Origin: Hypericum androsaemum
Taxonomy: Eukaryota; Streptophyta; Magnoliopsida; Malpighiales; Hypericaceae
NCBI GenBank assembly: GCA_963995505.1
Contig: OZ023182.1
Span: 7,494,707-7,558,706 of the forward strand
Reading direction: 5' to 3'
DNA length: 64,000 nt
Shown here piece by piece: positions 20,652 through 32,160 of this stretch. The position numbers were made by a program, and so were the translations under genes. Within the stretch, counting starts at the first letter, position 1; each line of letters begins with the position of its first letter. The notes below the pieces were generated by a model that worked only from the letters and a program-made list of their open reading frames with translations, was not told the DNA's origin and searched no databases.

Positions 20652-20912
20652 GGGAAAAGTCTATTTTAGTACGTATGGTATCACGGAAAATTACTTTAGT
20701 ATTCTGTGGTAAAAAATTCATTAATCGAGTCAAACCGCAGCCAATTAACATCACTTAGTCCACGGATAGCTGCCCGAACCGAGCTGGTTAAAACTACATC
20801 GTTTTAGTAACGACGTGGCATACCACGTCAAATTTTCTAACATACTTGTTAACATGACATGGTAAGGTGAAAAATATCAAAATAATCACTAATTTATTTA
20901 TAATATTTTTAA
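20652..20912 (+). repeat. left TIR of the outer Mutator-like element
   Basis: Shares long exact blocks with the reverse complement of 42465-42750, such as TCGAGTCAAA, CGAACCGAGCTGGTT and ATATCAAAATAATCACTAA. Interrupted at 20912/22081 by the TAF9 Pack-MULE; a further 20 bp of the arm continue at 22081. Confidence 0.9.
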
Positions 20913-22080
20913 GGGAAAATTACATTCCAGTCCCCCATATTTGCCTTTATGTGCTGTCGGGCCCCTTTATTTTAGAAAATCGATTATGTTACCCCTCTAG
21001 TTTGGGAAAATTATACTTTCGGGTCCCTATGCCCGAAATATTTGATATTCTCCGGTGAATGCCCACCTGAAAAGACCAAAATACCCCATTTGTATAATTT
21101 TCTCTGTCACCGACTCCAAGTGCTCCTTCTCCGATCATCTTCATTACCAAACACAAAGCCTATTGTCCTCTCGGGCGGGAGCGGGACGCTAGTTCCCACA
21201 ATCGACTTGGGCATCGAGATCTTGTTCATGTTCCTCGCCAACTCCAGCAGAATCTAACAACAACCAACCAACCAAACATTAACTTCCTCAAACCCTAGAA
21301 ATGGAATAAACCATTAAGAGGAAAAAACTTGTTACCTCGCGGGGAGGGGGCTGGGAGAAGGAAGAGTTGACCTTGGACTGGATCGCTAACATGATGTCAT
21401 CGGTGTCGACGGAGGATTTTTTAGCATTGTCTGAGTAGAGTTGGGCGTCGGAGAGGATGTCGACAACGTAGCAATACCAGAGCTCGAGAAACTATCCTTT
21501 CGTCCTCCACGCCCATTGACTTCAGCAACGACCGAACTATCCTCACGTCCTGGGGCACCGCCGCCGCATCCTCTCGCACCTCTACCATCCAGGTTCTGGG
21601 CGGGATTCAATGGAACAGCAAAAGCAGGTTATGTGGGTTGTTTGCTCTCTTTCTTTTCTATGCCCCCAAAGCAATCGACGAAAGCAACAGTTGGCCGGAA
21701 AGCAATCTGAGCGAGGCCTACCTTAACGGAGAATGGAGAAGACGAATAACACCGCCTCCTCGCCCGCTCCAGCGCTCTCGAGAAGGTCCTCACCTCGGCC
21801 GTTAGATCTCCAATGTCGTCAGCTATGAAGGCTCCGACGGGTCGAGATTTATTTTGTTCTTTTATTTTTAATTGGAAGGGTATAAAGGTCATAAAAAAAT
21901 ACAAAAGGGGTATTTCAAACTTTTCAGGTCGGCATTCATCGGAGAATATCGAATATTCGGAGCATAAGGACCAGAAAGTAAAATTTTCTCAAATTAGAGG
22001 GGTAACCTAATCGATTTTTCAAAATAGAGGGGCCCGAGAGCACATAAAAGTATACATGGGGACTAGAGCATAATTTTTCC
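20913..22080. mobile_element. Pack-MULE carrying a TAF9-like gene fragment
   Basis: Terminal inverted repeats of about 185 bp start GGGAAAATTACATTCCAGTC on the left and, in reverse complement, GGAAAAATTATGCTCTAGTC on the right. Flanking 9-mers TATTTTTAA (20904-20912) and TATTTTAAA (22081-22089) differ at one base. The other arm of the host element at 42465-42480 carries the site once, proving insertion. Between the TIRs lies GC-rich sequence homologous to a host gene. Confidence 0.9.
21170..21600 (-). pseudogene. captured TAF9-like fragment with one retained intron
   Basis: The minus strand reads VPQDVRIVRSLLKSMGVEDE, then after a small frame-changing loss [20 protein letters not shown] and [20 protein letters not shown] followed by RE. 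After an 82-bp GT-AG intron (21335-21254) it resumes ILLELARNMNKISMP, KSIVGTSVPLPPE. These are the histone-fold and the QPPPRE/LPKSI blocks of plant TAF9, a TFIID/SAGA subunit. The intron sits between E and the following hydrophobic residue. The start, the HQFL block and the C-terminal tail are missing, so this is a captured fragment and not a functional gene. Confidence 0.85.
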
Positions 22081-22089
22081 TATTTTAAA

Positions 22090-22460
22090 AAACTCATCAT
22101 TTACCCCTCTCATCCTCTCTATCTTCCCTCATCTCCTTCCTCCTCCTCCTCTCTCCCCCCAAGCAAAACTAAAACTAAGAACATCGCATAATCCCAACAC
22201 CAAAATATAATCATCTTCAATCTTTATAACCTAAGAGCCCCAAACCTAAGAACCTTAAATCCAAAACCTAAGAACCCAGAAGCTTAATTTAAAACCGAAG
22301 AACAACAAAGGTCCAGAAACCTAAAGCCAAAACAACATGCAATGAGGAGCAAGCATTAATATGTGAACCACCCTTAAGCTTACAACTTGGAAGACACTCT
22401 CTCTTTCTAAAAATTCAATTCACTTGGGGCTTCTTCTTTAATACAGAATCGCGAGACTAT
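22090..22460. other. left interior of the outer Mutator-like element
   Basis: C/T-rich then AC-rich sequence between the arm and the Copia-2 insertion. It contains TTCAATTCACTTGGGGCTTC (22409 onward), repeated on the other side of Copia-2 near 41946 (TTCAATTCACTTGAGGCTTC), so the element held a local direct repeat before Copia-2 arrived. No ORF recognised. Confidence 0.5.
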
Positions 22461-23163
22461 TGTTGGGTGTGGAGCCTGAGAAGCGGTTTAGGACTTGATT
22501 GAATAGATTTGGTGCTCGGGGATGCTCGGGGGATCATTCGGGTCGAGAGGCAGAGCCGAGAAGTCGAGACGACGAGGCAAAATGAAGTGGAGCTGAAGCA
22601 CCCGGCGGGTGCCACCTTTCTGTGGCCACCAGCCGCTGGGTTTCTCAAGAGTGGCGGGCGCCACTAAGCTGGCGGACGCCAGCCATTTGCATTACTCTCC
22701 AACTTGGCGGCTGTTGGATGGCCGGCGAATGCCATCCGACCCACATTTTGCTCTAAAAAATTCTCAGGATGTTGGACAAAAATGCCCCTATGTGTTGTAT
22801 TTGACTCCTAGGATTGTTGACTCTATATAAACCCCATGTAACTCATTTGTAGCCCCCAAGAGAGAGAGAGTGTGAGACCATTATGTGTAGCTAGAGAGAA
22901 AAGAGAAAAATCCTAGGTGAGTGTGGGTGCCAAAGTGTGGCTTTCTCTTGTAGTATGAGTAAAACATAAGTGCATAGTAAAATCTCTCATGGCTGGTACA
23001 CCCCCGGATGTAGATCGTTGTGGATCAAACCCGGTAACCAAATATTGCCTCTCCTCTTGTGCTTTTCTTTTTTTTATGTTTTGTGAGTTTGTACTTCTCA
23101 TTGTGATTGTGGTTTGCTTGTGTGCTTGTGGGTGTATTGTGGGGGTCCTCTCGGTTCCCAATA
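22461..23163 (+). repeat. Copia-2 5' LTR
   Basis: Starts TGTTGGGTGTGGAGCC, ends TTCCCAATA; 703 bp against 678 bp for the 3' copy, with many differences, so the insertion is old. TATATAA at 22824-22830 is the probable promoter. Confidence 0.88.
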
Positions 23164-23165
23164 AT

Positions 23166-23181
23166 TGGTAACAAAGCTCGG
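23166..23181 (+). other. Copia-2 primer-binding site
   Basis: TGGTAACAAAGCTCGG just after the LTR resembles TGGTATCAGAGC, the complement of the initiator Met-tRNA 3' end, with a few mutations. Confidence 0.7.
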
Positions 23182-23205
23182 GTTTAGAGCGTGGTAGGAG
23201 CGGCC

Positions 23206-24294
23206 ATGATGGGTAAAGTGAAGTCACTGGTAGAGAAGTTCGACGGCATGAACTATGGCTTTTGGAAGATGCAAATCAAAGACTACTTGTACGAGAAAGA
23301 TTTTCACTTGCTATTGAGTGAGAAGAAGCCGGCCGATATGAAGGAAGAGGAGTGGAAGCTCCTAGACCGCAAGGCCAAGAGTGTAGTGCACCTTTCATTG
23401 TCTAGGAATGTGGCTCTACACACTGTGAAGGACAAGACCACGAAGAACATGCTAAAGACGTTATCTGATATGTATGAGAAACCCTTGGCAGCCAACAAGG
23501 TTCATTTGATGAGGAAGCTCTTTAACCTTAGGATGGCAGATGGGGCAATAGTGGCCAAGCATTTGAATGATTTCAATATGATGATCTTTCAATTGAGTTC
23601 GGTGAAGATCAACTTTGAAGATGAGGTACAAGCCCTAATCCTACTTAGCTCCTTACCCGATAGTTAGAGTGGTACGGTCACGGCGGTGTGCCTCGGTAGG
23701 GAAGGTAACACTCAAGCTTGATGAGGTGAGGGATTTGATAATGAGTAAGGAGATACGAAAGAAGGAGTTCGGTATAGCCTTGGGTGCGGCATTGAGCATG
23801 GGTAATAGGGGGATTTCCGATTCTAAGTCGAAGAGGAAGAAGGAATGGAGGAGGTCTAAGTCAAAGTCGAAGGGTGATTCGAAGAAGGATAGGAGTGCCA
23901 TTCAATATTGGAATTGCGAGAAGTATGGTCATTTTAGAGACCAATGTACGGCGCCAAAGAAGAAGGATGACAAGTCAGCTAATGTCACGACAGAAGATCA
24001 TGGAGAATCCTTGGCTTTGAGCGTGGGAAGCCCATTGAAAGTATGGGTATTAGATTCGGGTGCCTCATTTCACTCTTGTAGTGACGCGAGTATGATAGAG
24101 AGGCACTCTACCAGAAACTTGGGAAAAGTCTATCTAGCGAACGATGAGGTTTTGGATGTTGTAGGAAAGGGAGATGTTAGAATCTACACTCCTAATGGTT
24201 CAGTATTGTTTTTGAAGAGTGTGAGGCATGTTCCGGAGTTGAAAATGAACTTGCTATCCGTGGGGCAACTTGATGATAAGGATTACGCGGTAAC
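23206..24294 (+). pseudogene. Copia-2 gag and protease, broken
   Basis: ATG at 23206. A UBN2-like gag reads KFDGMNYGFWKMQIKDYLY through LILLSSLPDS, where TAG at 23665 replaces an expected Trp. A frameshift leads into EVRDLIMSKEIRKKEFG. The zinc knuckle reads YWNCEKYGHFRDQC, with the first Cys changed to Tyr. The protease motif WVLDSGASFHSC is present. The frame is cut at 24294 by the solo LTR and resumes at 25786 after the duplicated GTAAC. Confidence 0.85.
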
Positions 24295-25780
24295 TGATGA
24301 GTGCAGAAATACTCTATTATCTATATATGTTTTAGTGTTAGTTTTCCGTTGTTTCTAGTATTTTTGTTTGTTATGTATTGATGTAATGTCATATGTTTTG
24401 CTTTGAATATTTTAGTGTAGTTTTTGTGATTTTCATTGTGTTTTGTTCGTGTTTATTGCTAGAAGACTTTGTGAAGATGTGAGGAGGATATTGGTGCACC
24501 TTGGATCGTGTCAAAGACGATTGGATCAGCCGTGAAGAATGGTGCACGATCGAGACCTCGACGACATTGGACAGACTGACCTCGAGAGACTCAAATGAAG
24601 ATAACTTTTGCATACAAAATCCGATGAAGACGAGTGAGGCGGTTCTGGAAATAAGATATCCGTGGCTACAACTTTATCTGTGCTAGTCTTCTTCAAATTC
24701 GGAGTCTAAGAGGGTAAAAAATGCGTCCAAATTCAAGTTTCAAATATGAGAATTTGCCTAGCCGAGATGGGCCAGAATTCATGAACCATTTTGGGCCCAT
24801 TTCGGGATTGTCCATGGCTTTACTTGGCTGGAACTTTAGGAATAGTTTAGTTAGTTTGAGTTAGAAATTTTTGTATAAATAGCCATTAGCTTTCCTTGCA
24901 AGCCAACTTAGAACTTTTAGACAACTTAGATATTTTTCCAAAAATACTCATCAACTCCACACTCTCTCTCTTTTGGAAGAGAAACTTGGCTCACCATTGT
25001 TAGAGCTTGTAGAGAAATTAAAGGAGAACTTTTGGAAGCTTGAAGATCATCTTGAGCTTTCTCTAACCCTCTCTTTTACGTTCATGCTTTACTTGCTTTG
25101 TTTAATAGATGTATTTAGTTGTGTAGTTGATATGTGTGAGTAGTTGATTAGTGGGTTAGGTGCCTTGATGGCATCTACTTAACCTATGGTCTATTGGGGT
25201 TAAAATGCTAAGGTTTGTGAACTAGTTAATGAGTTTAATACTTAATCTTACTTGATCATCTTGATTATAATCGTAATTAATGCTAATCGTTGGTTGCCTT
25301 TTGATGGACTATTTAACTAGTTAATTAGTTGCCTTTTGATGAGGGATCTCATTAGGTAGTTAGTTGTCCAAAGGGTGATGGTTATAATTAGTAATTAGTT
25401 AGATTAGGTAGCTAATTAGTTACGAGAGTGCGATTAATTCAACTAAGTTTAATTAATGATCAATTTAGACTAATTAATGGCAGGAGCATTGATTAGTTAC
25501 TTTAGAAATACCTGGACCATAACATGAACTTATTAAACCCCATAGGCTATTTGGTTATCTAGGTGTCATTGGTACCAAGCACACTCTTTCCTTTATTTTT
25601 AAAATCATCTTCTAGTTAGTCGTTGTAGTAACCAACTCGTGTTTGGAATTGATAAATCTATTACTTTTAGTCCTAAACTAGTAGTCGAGTCATATTTGTG
25701 GCCTAGAACTTAGTCCTTGTAGGACGACAATCCCTTACTTACTCTTTATTGCAAGAAGGGTATAAAAAACTTTCCTTTCA
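24295..25780 (+). mobile_element. solo LTR of the Athila family
   Basis: 1486 bp running TGATGAGTGC to CCTTTCA, homologous over its length to the 48681-50208 LTR. Flanked by GTAAC at 24290-24294 and 25781-25785. No internal Athila sequence remains, so the element was reduced by LTR-LTR recombination. It sits inside the Copia-2 protease-integrase linker. Confidence 0.92.
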
Positions 25781-25785
25781 GTAAC

Positions 25786-27405
25786 CTTTAGTTACAAGAC
25801 ATGGAAGATCATGAAGGGAGTCATGGTAGTGGCTCGAGGTGAGAAGAAAAGGACGTTGTACATGATAAGGAACACCAATAGCATCAATCTTGTGGGAGCT
25901 ACAGATGATGCAGGCTTATGGCATAGTCGCCTAGGCTATATGAGTGAGAAGGGGATGCATGTGCTACACTCGAAAGGGAAGCTATCGGGCCTCAAGATCA
26001 TAGATGTGGGTCTTTGTGAGGATTGTATTATTGGGAAGCAAAAGAGAGTGAACTTCTAGAGAAGTGGCAAGCCCTCGAAGGAGGAGAAGCTCGAGTTGGT
26101 CCATAGTGACTTGTGGTTACCGGCACCAGTGGCGTCCTTAGGTGGTTCTTTGTACTGCATGACCTTTATCGATGATTCCACGAGGAGGTTGTGGGTCTAC
26201 TTTCTAAAACACAAGTCTGAAGCCTTTGATGCCTTTAGAAAGTGGAGAGCCCTTGTGGAGAATAAGACAGGTCTTAAGGTAAAGTGCTTGAGATCTGACA
26301 ATGGCGGAGAGTAAGAGCTTCAAAAGTTTAAAGATTATTATGTGGCAAATGGGATTCGCATGGAGAAGGCAGTAGCTCGAACCTCTCAATAAAATGACAT
26401 TACAGAGAGGATAAACAGGACAATCAATGAGAGAGCTAGGGCCATGCGGTTGAAGTGTGGCCTACCAAAGATGTTTTGGGCAGATGCAGTGAACACCATG
26501 GCTTTCTTGATCAATAGAGGACCATCAAGCCCTTTGGAGAACAAGATACCAGAGGAGGCTTGGAGTGGTAAGGAGATTGATCTAACCTACCTTCGGGTGT
26601 TTAGTTGTGTTGTCTATGTTCATATGAATGCATATGAAAGGAGCAAGCTAGATGCCAAGTCCAAGTAGTGCACATTCATTAGATATGGAGGAGATGATTT
26701 CAGTTTTAGGTTATGGGATGAGAAGAACTGCAAGGTTGTGAGAAGCCGGGATGTCATATTCAATGAGAATGTGTTTGTACAAGGACATGAAGAGTGTACC
26801 CGATGAGGTGGATTCTAGCAGCGAGATGGTCGAGTTAGACATCTCAAACTCGGGTGGGAACAAGAAGGTACGAGATGGCCAAGAGGCCGAAAAGCAAGCT
26901 GGACCAAGTTCTCCACCGCCAGTGGTTCCGGTGAGGAGGTCCACTAGACAACATGGATCTCCAAATAGATATTCGCCAGCTAATTTCTACATCCTACTCA
27001 CTGATGGAGGGGAGTCCGAGGAGTTTGCAGAGGTCCAGGAGAGTGGACAAGATGATAAGCGAAAGCTTGCAATAGATGACGAGATGGAGTCATTGAGAAG
27101 TAATGGGACTTGGGAACTAGTCCAACTCTCCAAAGGCAAGAAGGCACTGCAAAATAAGTGGGTGTATAGGATTAAGCAAGAGGCGGATGACACCGAGCAT
27201 TATAAGGTAAGACTCATTATGAAGGGATTTCAGCAAAAATACAGTATAGATTTTACCAATATTTTCACTCCCATGGTAAAGCTTACCACTATTCGTATGG
27301 TGGCTTCGGAGAATTTGGATGTCAGAGCAAATGGATGTGAAGATGGCATTTCTTCATGGTGATCTAGATGAGGAGATCTACATGAAACAATTGGATGGGT
27401 ACTTG
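25786..27405 (+). pseudogene. Copia-2 integrase and N-terminal reverse transcriptase, broken
   Basis: Reads GLWHSRLGYMSEKGM with LCEDCIIGKQKRV (integrase zinc finger), then HSDLWLPAPVASLGG and SDNGGE followed by a stop near 26313, further stops, and the RT entry QNKWVYRIKQEADD. Frame breaks at about 26058, 26313, 26668 and 26760 by comparison with Copia-1. Interrupted at 27406 within GYLS by the minus-strand Athila. Confidence 0.88.
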
Positions 27406-28850
27406 TGAAAGGAAGGATTTTCACCCCTCTTGCAATAATGAGTAAGTAAGGGATTATCGTCCCACAAGGACTAAGCTAGGCTGCAAACTCGACTCTACCA
27501 CTAGTTTAGGACTATAAGAAATGAAGTTGTCAATTCCAAACACAATATGCTACTTGAAATAAAATTGCATCTAAACAAGGTGATGGCTTAAACACTTAAA
27601 ACAAGAGTGAGCTTGGTACCAATGACAACCTAAATAACCAAATGGCTTATGGGGTTTATAAAGTTCATGATATGGTCCGGATATTTTGAAGGTAACTAAT
27701 CAACGCTCTCGCGACAAACTAGTCTAAATCGATTCTTAACTAGACTTAGATGAACCAACCACGCTCTCGCGACAAATTAGCCTCTAATCTAACTAATCAC
27801 CAACTATAATCACCATCCTTTGGACAACTAGTCACCTAAGGTGATCTCTCACCAATAAGTTTCTACTCAACTAGTTAAATAGTCTATTAATATTAACTAT
27901 GTTCATAATCAAGGTGATCAAACAAGATTAAGCATTAAGCTCATTAACTAGTACACATACCTAGGCATGTTAACCCCCTAAACCATTGGCTAAGTAGGTG
28001 CCATCAAGGCACCAAACTTACTAATCAACTACTCACACATATTCACCAAATAACATAACACATCCATTGAACAAAGCAAACAAAGCATAAACATAAAAGA
28101 GAAAGATAAAGAAAGCTCAAGATGATCTTCAAGCTCCCAAAATATCTCCTTCAAGTTCTCTACACAAACTTTAACAATGGAGAGCTAAAGTTTTCTCCAC
28201 CAAGATGGAAGATGAGAGTAGGTGAGTGTTTTTAGCAAAATATCTAAAAGTCTAAGGTTCAAAAGTTAGCTTCCAAAATAAGCCAAGGAAGCTATTTATA
28301 CAAGTTTTTAGCTTAGGAAGTGCCAGCCACAAAATATGCCCAAAAATGGGCCCAAAACAAATCCTAAAATTTGGCCCACTCGTCAGATTTATTGGCAGAT
28401 TCGAAGGTCAACTTTGGACGCAATTTTTCTCCTACTTGGACTCCGAATTTGAAGAAGCCCATGAAGACAAAGTTGTAGCGCCAGATGTCTTCTTTCCAGC
28501 GCCACCTTGCTTGCCTCCATTGGACTTTGGATGAGAAGGTTATTGGCATTTGAGTCGCAAGGGGTCAGTTTTGCTCCACGCTTTCTTGGGTCTCGTAAAA
28601 CGCCAATCGTCCCGGCTTATCCGATCGCCTATGACACGCTCCAAAGTGCACCAATATCCTCCTTGCATCACCACATAGTCTCCTAGTAATAAACATGAAT
28701 AAAATATAATAAAAATCACAAGAACTACACTAAAACGTTCAAAGCACAATATATAACAATACAACGATACATAACACACAAAAACACTAGAAACAATAGA
28801 AAATCGACACTAAAATATACATAGATGATAGAGTGTTTTCACACTCATCA
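27406..28850 (-). repeat. Athila-2 3' LTR
   Basis: 1445 bp, reverse complement of the family LTR (TGATGAGTG...CCTTTCA). Preceded on the minus strand by GTGTGGGGGTG, the polypurine tract, at about 28861-28851. Confidence 0.9.
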
Positions 28851-28865
28851 CACCCCCACACTTGA

Positions 28866-30436
28866 ATCATTGCTTGTCCTCAAGCACAACTCAACCATGG
28901 TATACAAACACAACCTCAAAACACCTAAGAAAGAAAAACACGACAAAGACAAGACTAGGCATGATTAATTCACAAATTGACTCCCCTCAAAATCTCAAAA
29001 TCACATCAAAAGTCCACCCCACTACCTAGCTAGTTCATCAACCCAAACACAAAGAGTAAGACCCGGTAGACACCTCACCACTTAGTGGTTTAATTAAGTG
29101 TTATCACTCTGTAAAAGACACTAGAAGGTTAACCACTCAGAGGTTCGGAAATTTTTAGCTCACGATTTGTAAGTAGCCAACTTCCTATCTCTTGCGTACA
29201 TGACCGATGTCTTTCAAAATATCCTACGTCCTACTCAACAGTGTCTCAAAGTCGTGTGGTTGCTTGTGAATATGGGACTTTCAATCGGGTTATAATGGGG
29301 CTAAGGTATTGGTGAGATAATATATATGGATAGTAGTTAAACCACCCAATCCGAGGACTTGTTGCCAAAGCATTCTAGTCTCTCGTCTATTCTAAACATC
29401 CTCACCATAAATAATTAAAGCACACTCTCAAAATTCACCCATTTTCTAAGACCGCGTAGCACGAGTTATGCCAATAATTAATGCCTTATTCAACCTTCAC
29501 TTCCCTTTCTTTATTTTTTTTCTTTTCTTTTTCATCTTTTTTTTTCTTTCTTTCTGCAAACACAAACTTGGCATTTTCTAGGCAAGAACTCGGCTTCTTT
29601 GTATGGCCTCTCAATTACCCAGATTCCCAATGAATTAACCCATAAGAACACTAAGCTACTAACTAAATCCAATACATATCATTTCCCAAAAAGTATAAAC
29701 TTATGCGTCCTCGGATAGGATGACCAAAGGTCGGGAGGATGTTGGATATAAGGCTTAAAGTTGGTATACATATAATATGATCAAAGAATGGCTAGGCTCA
29801 ATCGGTCAAAGCAATGGATATAAAGGTTCTTGGCTCTAAAGCTCTAGGCTCAAATTCAAAAGATTAGTCCCCGTCATTCACTAACGCCATACAACCAAGA
29901 CCATATCAAGTACTAGTAGGATACCTCGATCAACCGAACTCATGTAGGCACCTCATGAATAAATGAAGACGGTTGTCTCCTCCTTCGGCTCAAAATTCCT
30001 CACAAGGTCACTCATCAACCCTCTACTCTAATCTACATAGTGAGACCACTAGTCTAAACAACCGAGGGTGAGGTTTCTACAAGTTCTTAGGCCTTGTGCT
30101 CGAGTTCATTTCCTAACTAGGTGTGTAGTATGCTTCTAACAAAAGTTAAAGAATTTTGAAGGGGGTCAAATTTTGAAAATTCATGCCAAATCAATGCCTA
30201 ACAAAACAACATAGACCTAAACACACAACGGATTCCTAAATGGAACCACACCCCCACACTTAGAAGACACATTGTCCTCAAGGTGTAGGGAGCTCATAGA
30301 CATCTAAACAATTAAGCTATACTAACAAACGCATGAACAACCAAGCATGAGAACATCAGACTCAAGACATCACGAAGACAAGAAAATAACTTTAAAAATA
30401 ATAATAATAAATAAATAAAGTGCTAGGAAACTTCCC
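28866..30436 (-). other. Athila-2 noncoding spacer between accessory ORF and 3' LTR
   Basis: About 1.6 kb with no ORF, colinear with 57634-59273 of the plus-strand Athila. Contains a long pyrimidine tract at 29505-29567 (a purine tract on the coding strand) at the matching position. Conservation of this spacer in both copies shows it is part of the family. Confidence 0.8.
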
Positions 30437-32160
30437 TTAGTCTTGAGTTGGAGATGGTGGTGGCGGTGGAATGTCAAATCTGGTTCGCTCTACTAGTTGT
30501 CGGATGTAGTAGCTTTGATGACGTAGCTCCCTGTCCATATATACGTACCGAGAATCCATTGTATCCATACAGACCATGAGCGCGTGGTTGATCGTGTTCA
30601 TCGTCCCTAACACCTCGGCCCATCGATCCATAGGTGGCCCAGATGATCCCGCTCCTTCCTTTCCGCTAGGGGTGAGCACGAAACTGCAAAATACCGACAA
30701 ACCGCAAAACCGCAAAACCGTAAACCGAAAAAAATTAAACCGCTCTTCCAAAATGGTTTCACGGTACGATTTCATACCGAACCGCTGTTAACGGTACGGT
30801 TGTGGTTTGGATTATGTACTGTACCGCAAAACCGCGATACCGAGAGTTACTTAATTATTATATGCAATTGTTTGGTTTATATGCGATTGAGGAAGGTTTT
30901 TTGTTTAGTTAATTTTAGATTGAAGGGGTTTTTTGTTTAGTTAATGCGATTGTTTGATTTTTTATTTTCAGATTACATTTTAATGGAGTGAAAAAATAAA
31001 ATTTTCGTGTTTGGGCCAACTAAAATGGGCTTTTCTCACCTGAAAACAAAAAGGGCTTGTTGCAGTTTCAAACTGCCAAACCGCTATACCGTACCGAAAC
31101 TGCCATACCGCAAATCTACGGTTTCGAGTGCAACCGCGAAACCGACGGTTGCAAATAGCTGATACCGTCAAAATCGGTTCGGTATTAAAATTCGGTAAAA
31201 TACCGCGATACCGAACCGTACTCACCCCTACTTTCCGCCATGAGTAGCTCCCAGGTTGGCTTCGTGCCTTTTTACTCTTTTGTCATCATAAGAATCTCCT
31301 GCTTTGCCTCTATGCGATGCCCAGCATTTTCTTTTCGTTGTCGGTAGAAAAATTAGATAGCCTCTATCAAAGGCAACCACCTCGGATCTTTTCGTTCTAT
31401 CCAGAGTAATGTATGCGATCGTTGGTTCTAAAGACCGAATGGTGGTTGCATTGAGCCTGCCAAAGAACAAAGCCAGAGCAGTAATCACATGCCCAAGGGG
31501 TAAATGTTTGGGCGTCTTTCTTGTTGTTCGATGAAAGTTGTCAAAGATTAGCGAAATGGTGTCAAACTTCAATTGCATCTTCAAACAATATAAGACAAAT
31601 AATTCACGGATTTGCATCTTGTTGTCTTCCGTTTTGCCAAACAGTGAAGTGCACATGAATTTGTGAAACACTAGCAATGGACCGTCTCTAAGCAAATTAT
31701 TTGGAGAATTCTTTGAAATAAAATGATGAAATCCAGAAAGTGATCTCCAGAAAGTATGTTCGTTAAAGGCGTCATGCTTAGAAAGTCCACCCTTCTAAAA
31801 GCCAAAGCTTGACACATAACAACAAACTCAAAATTATTCAGACGACACCAAAATTTGGTTCTTTCAATGTTTGCAAATGCAAAAGTGGTGTAAAATTCAC
31901 GCACCAACTTTTCAATTCCAGGCGTAGGTGTGAACATAAATTTGGTCCAACTAAGATGTGTAGCGAATTCATGAATAGTGTCATTGATATTCATATCAAT
32001 CAAGAAATGTGGATCAAAATAAGAACCCGAAGACCATGGAACAGTAGAGAGGGATTGGAACTTTTCACCTTCTTGTTGAGAAGCAATGAAGAACGGTGCC
32101 TTGTAATGTGTACGGAGATCCTTGATACCACGCAAGTGCATGTCCGACGGAGGTGCATGT
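30437..32160 (-). pseudogene. Athila-2 accessory ORF, interrupted and frameshifted
   Basis: Fragments read [72 protein letters not shown] and, after the hAT insertion, RQLVERTRFDIPPPPPSPTQD. They match the 393-residue ORF at 56452-57633 in order. Broken by frameshifts near 31690 and by the hAT element at 30667-31230. Confidence 0.85.
30667..31230. mobile_element. hAT-1, 564-bp non-autonomous hAT element
   Basis: Ends TAGGGGTGAGCAC and GTACTCACCCCTA are inverted. The 8-bp CTTTCCGC flanks both sides (30659-30666 and 31231-31238), a perfect hAT-type target duplication. The subterminal regions are packed with AACCGCA/ATACCG motifs in both orientations. No transposase. Confidence 0.93.
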
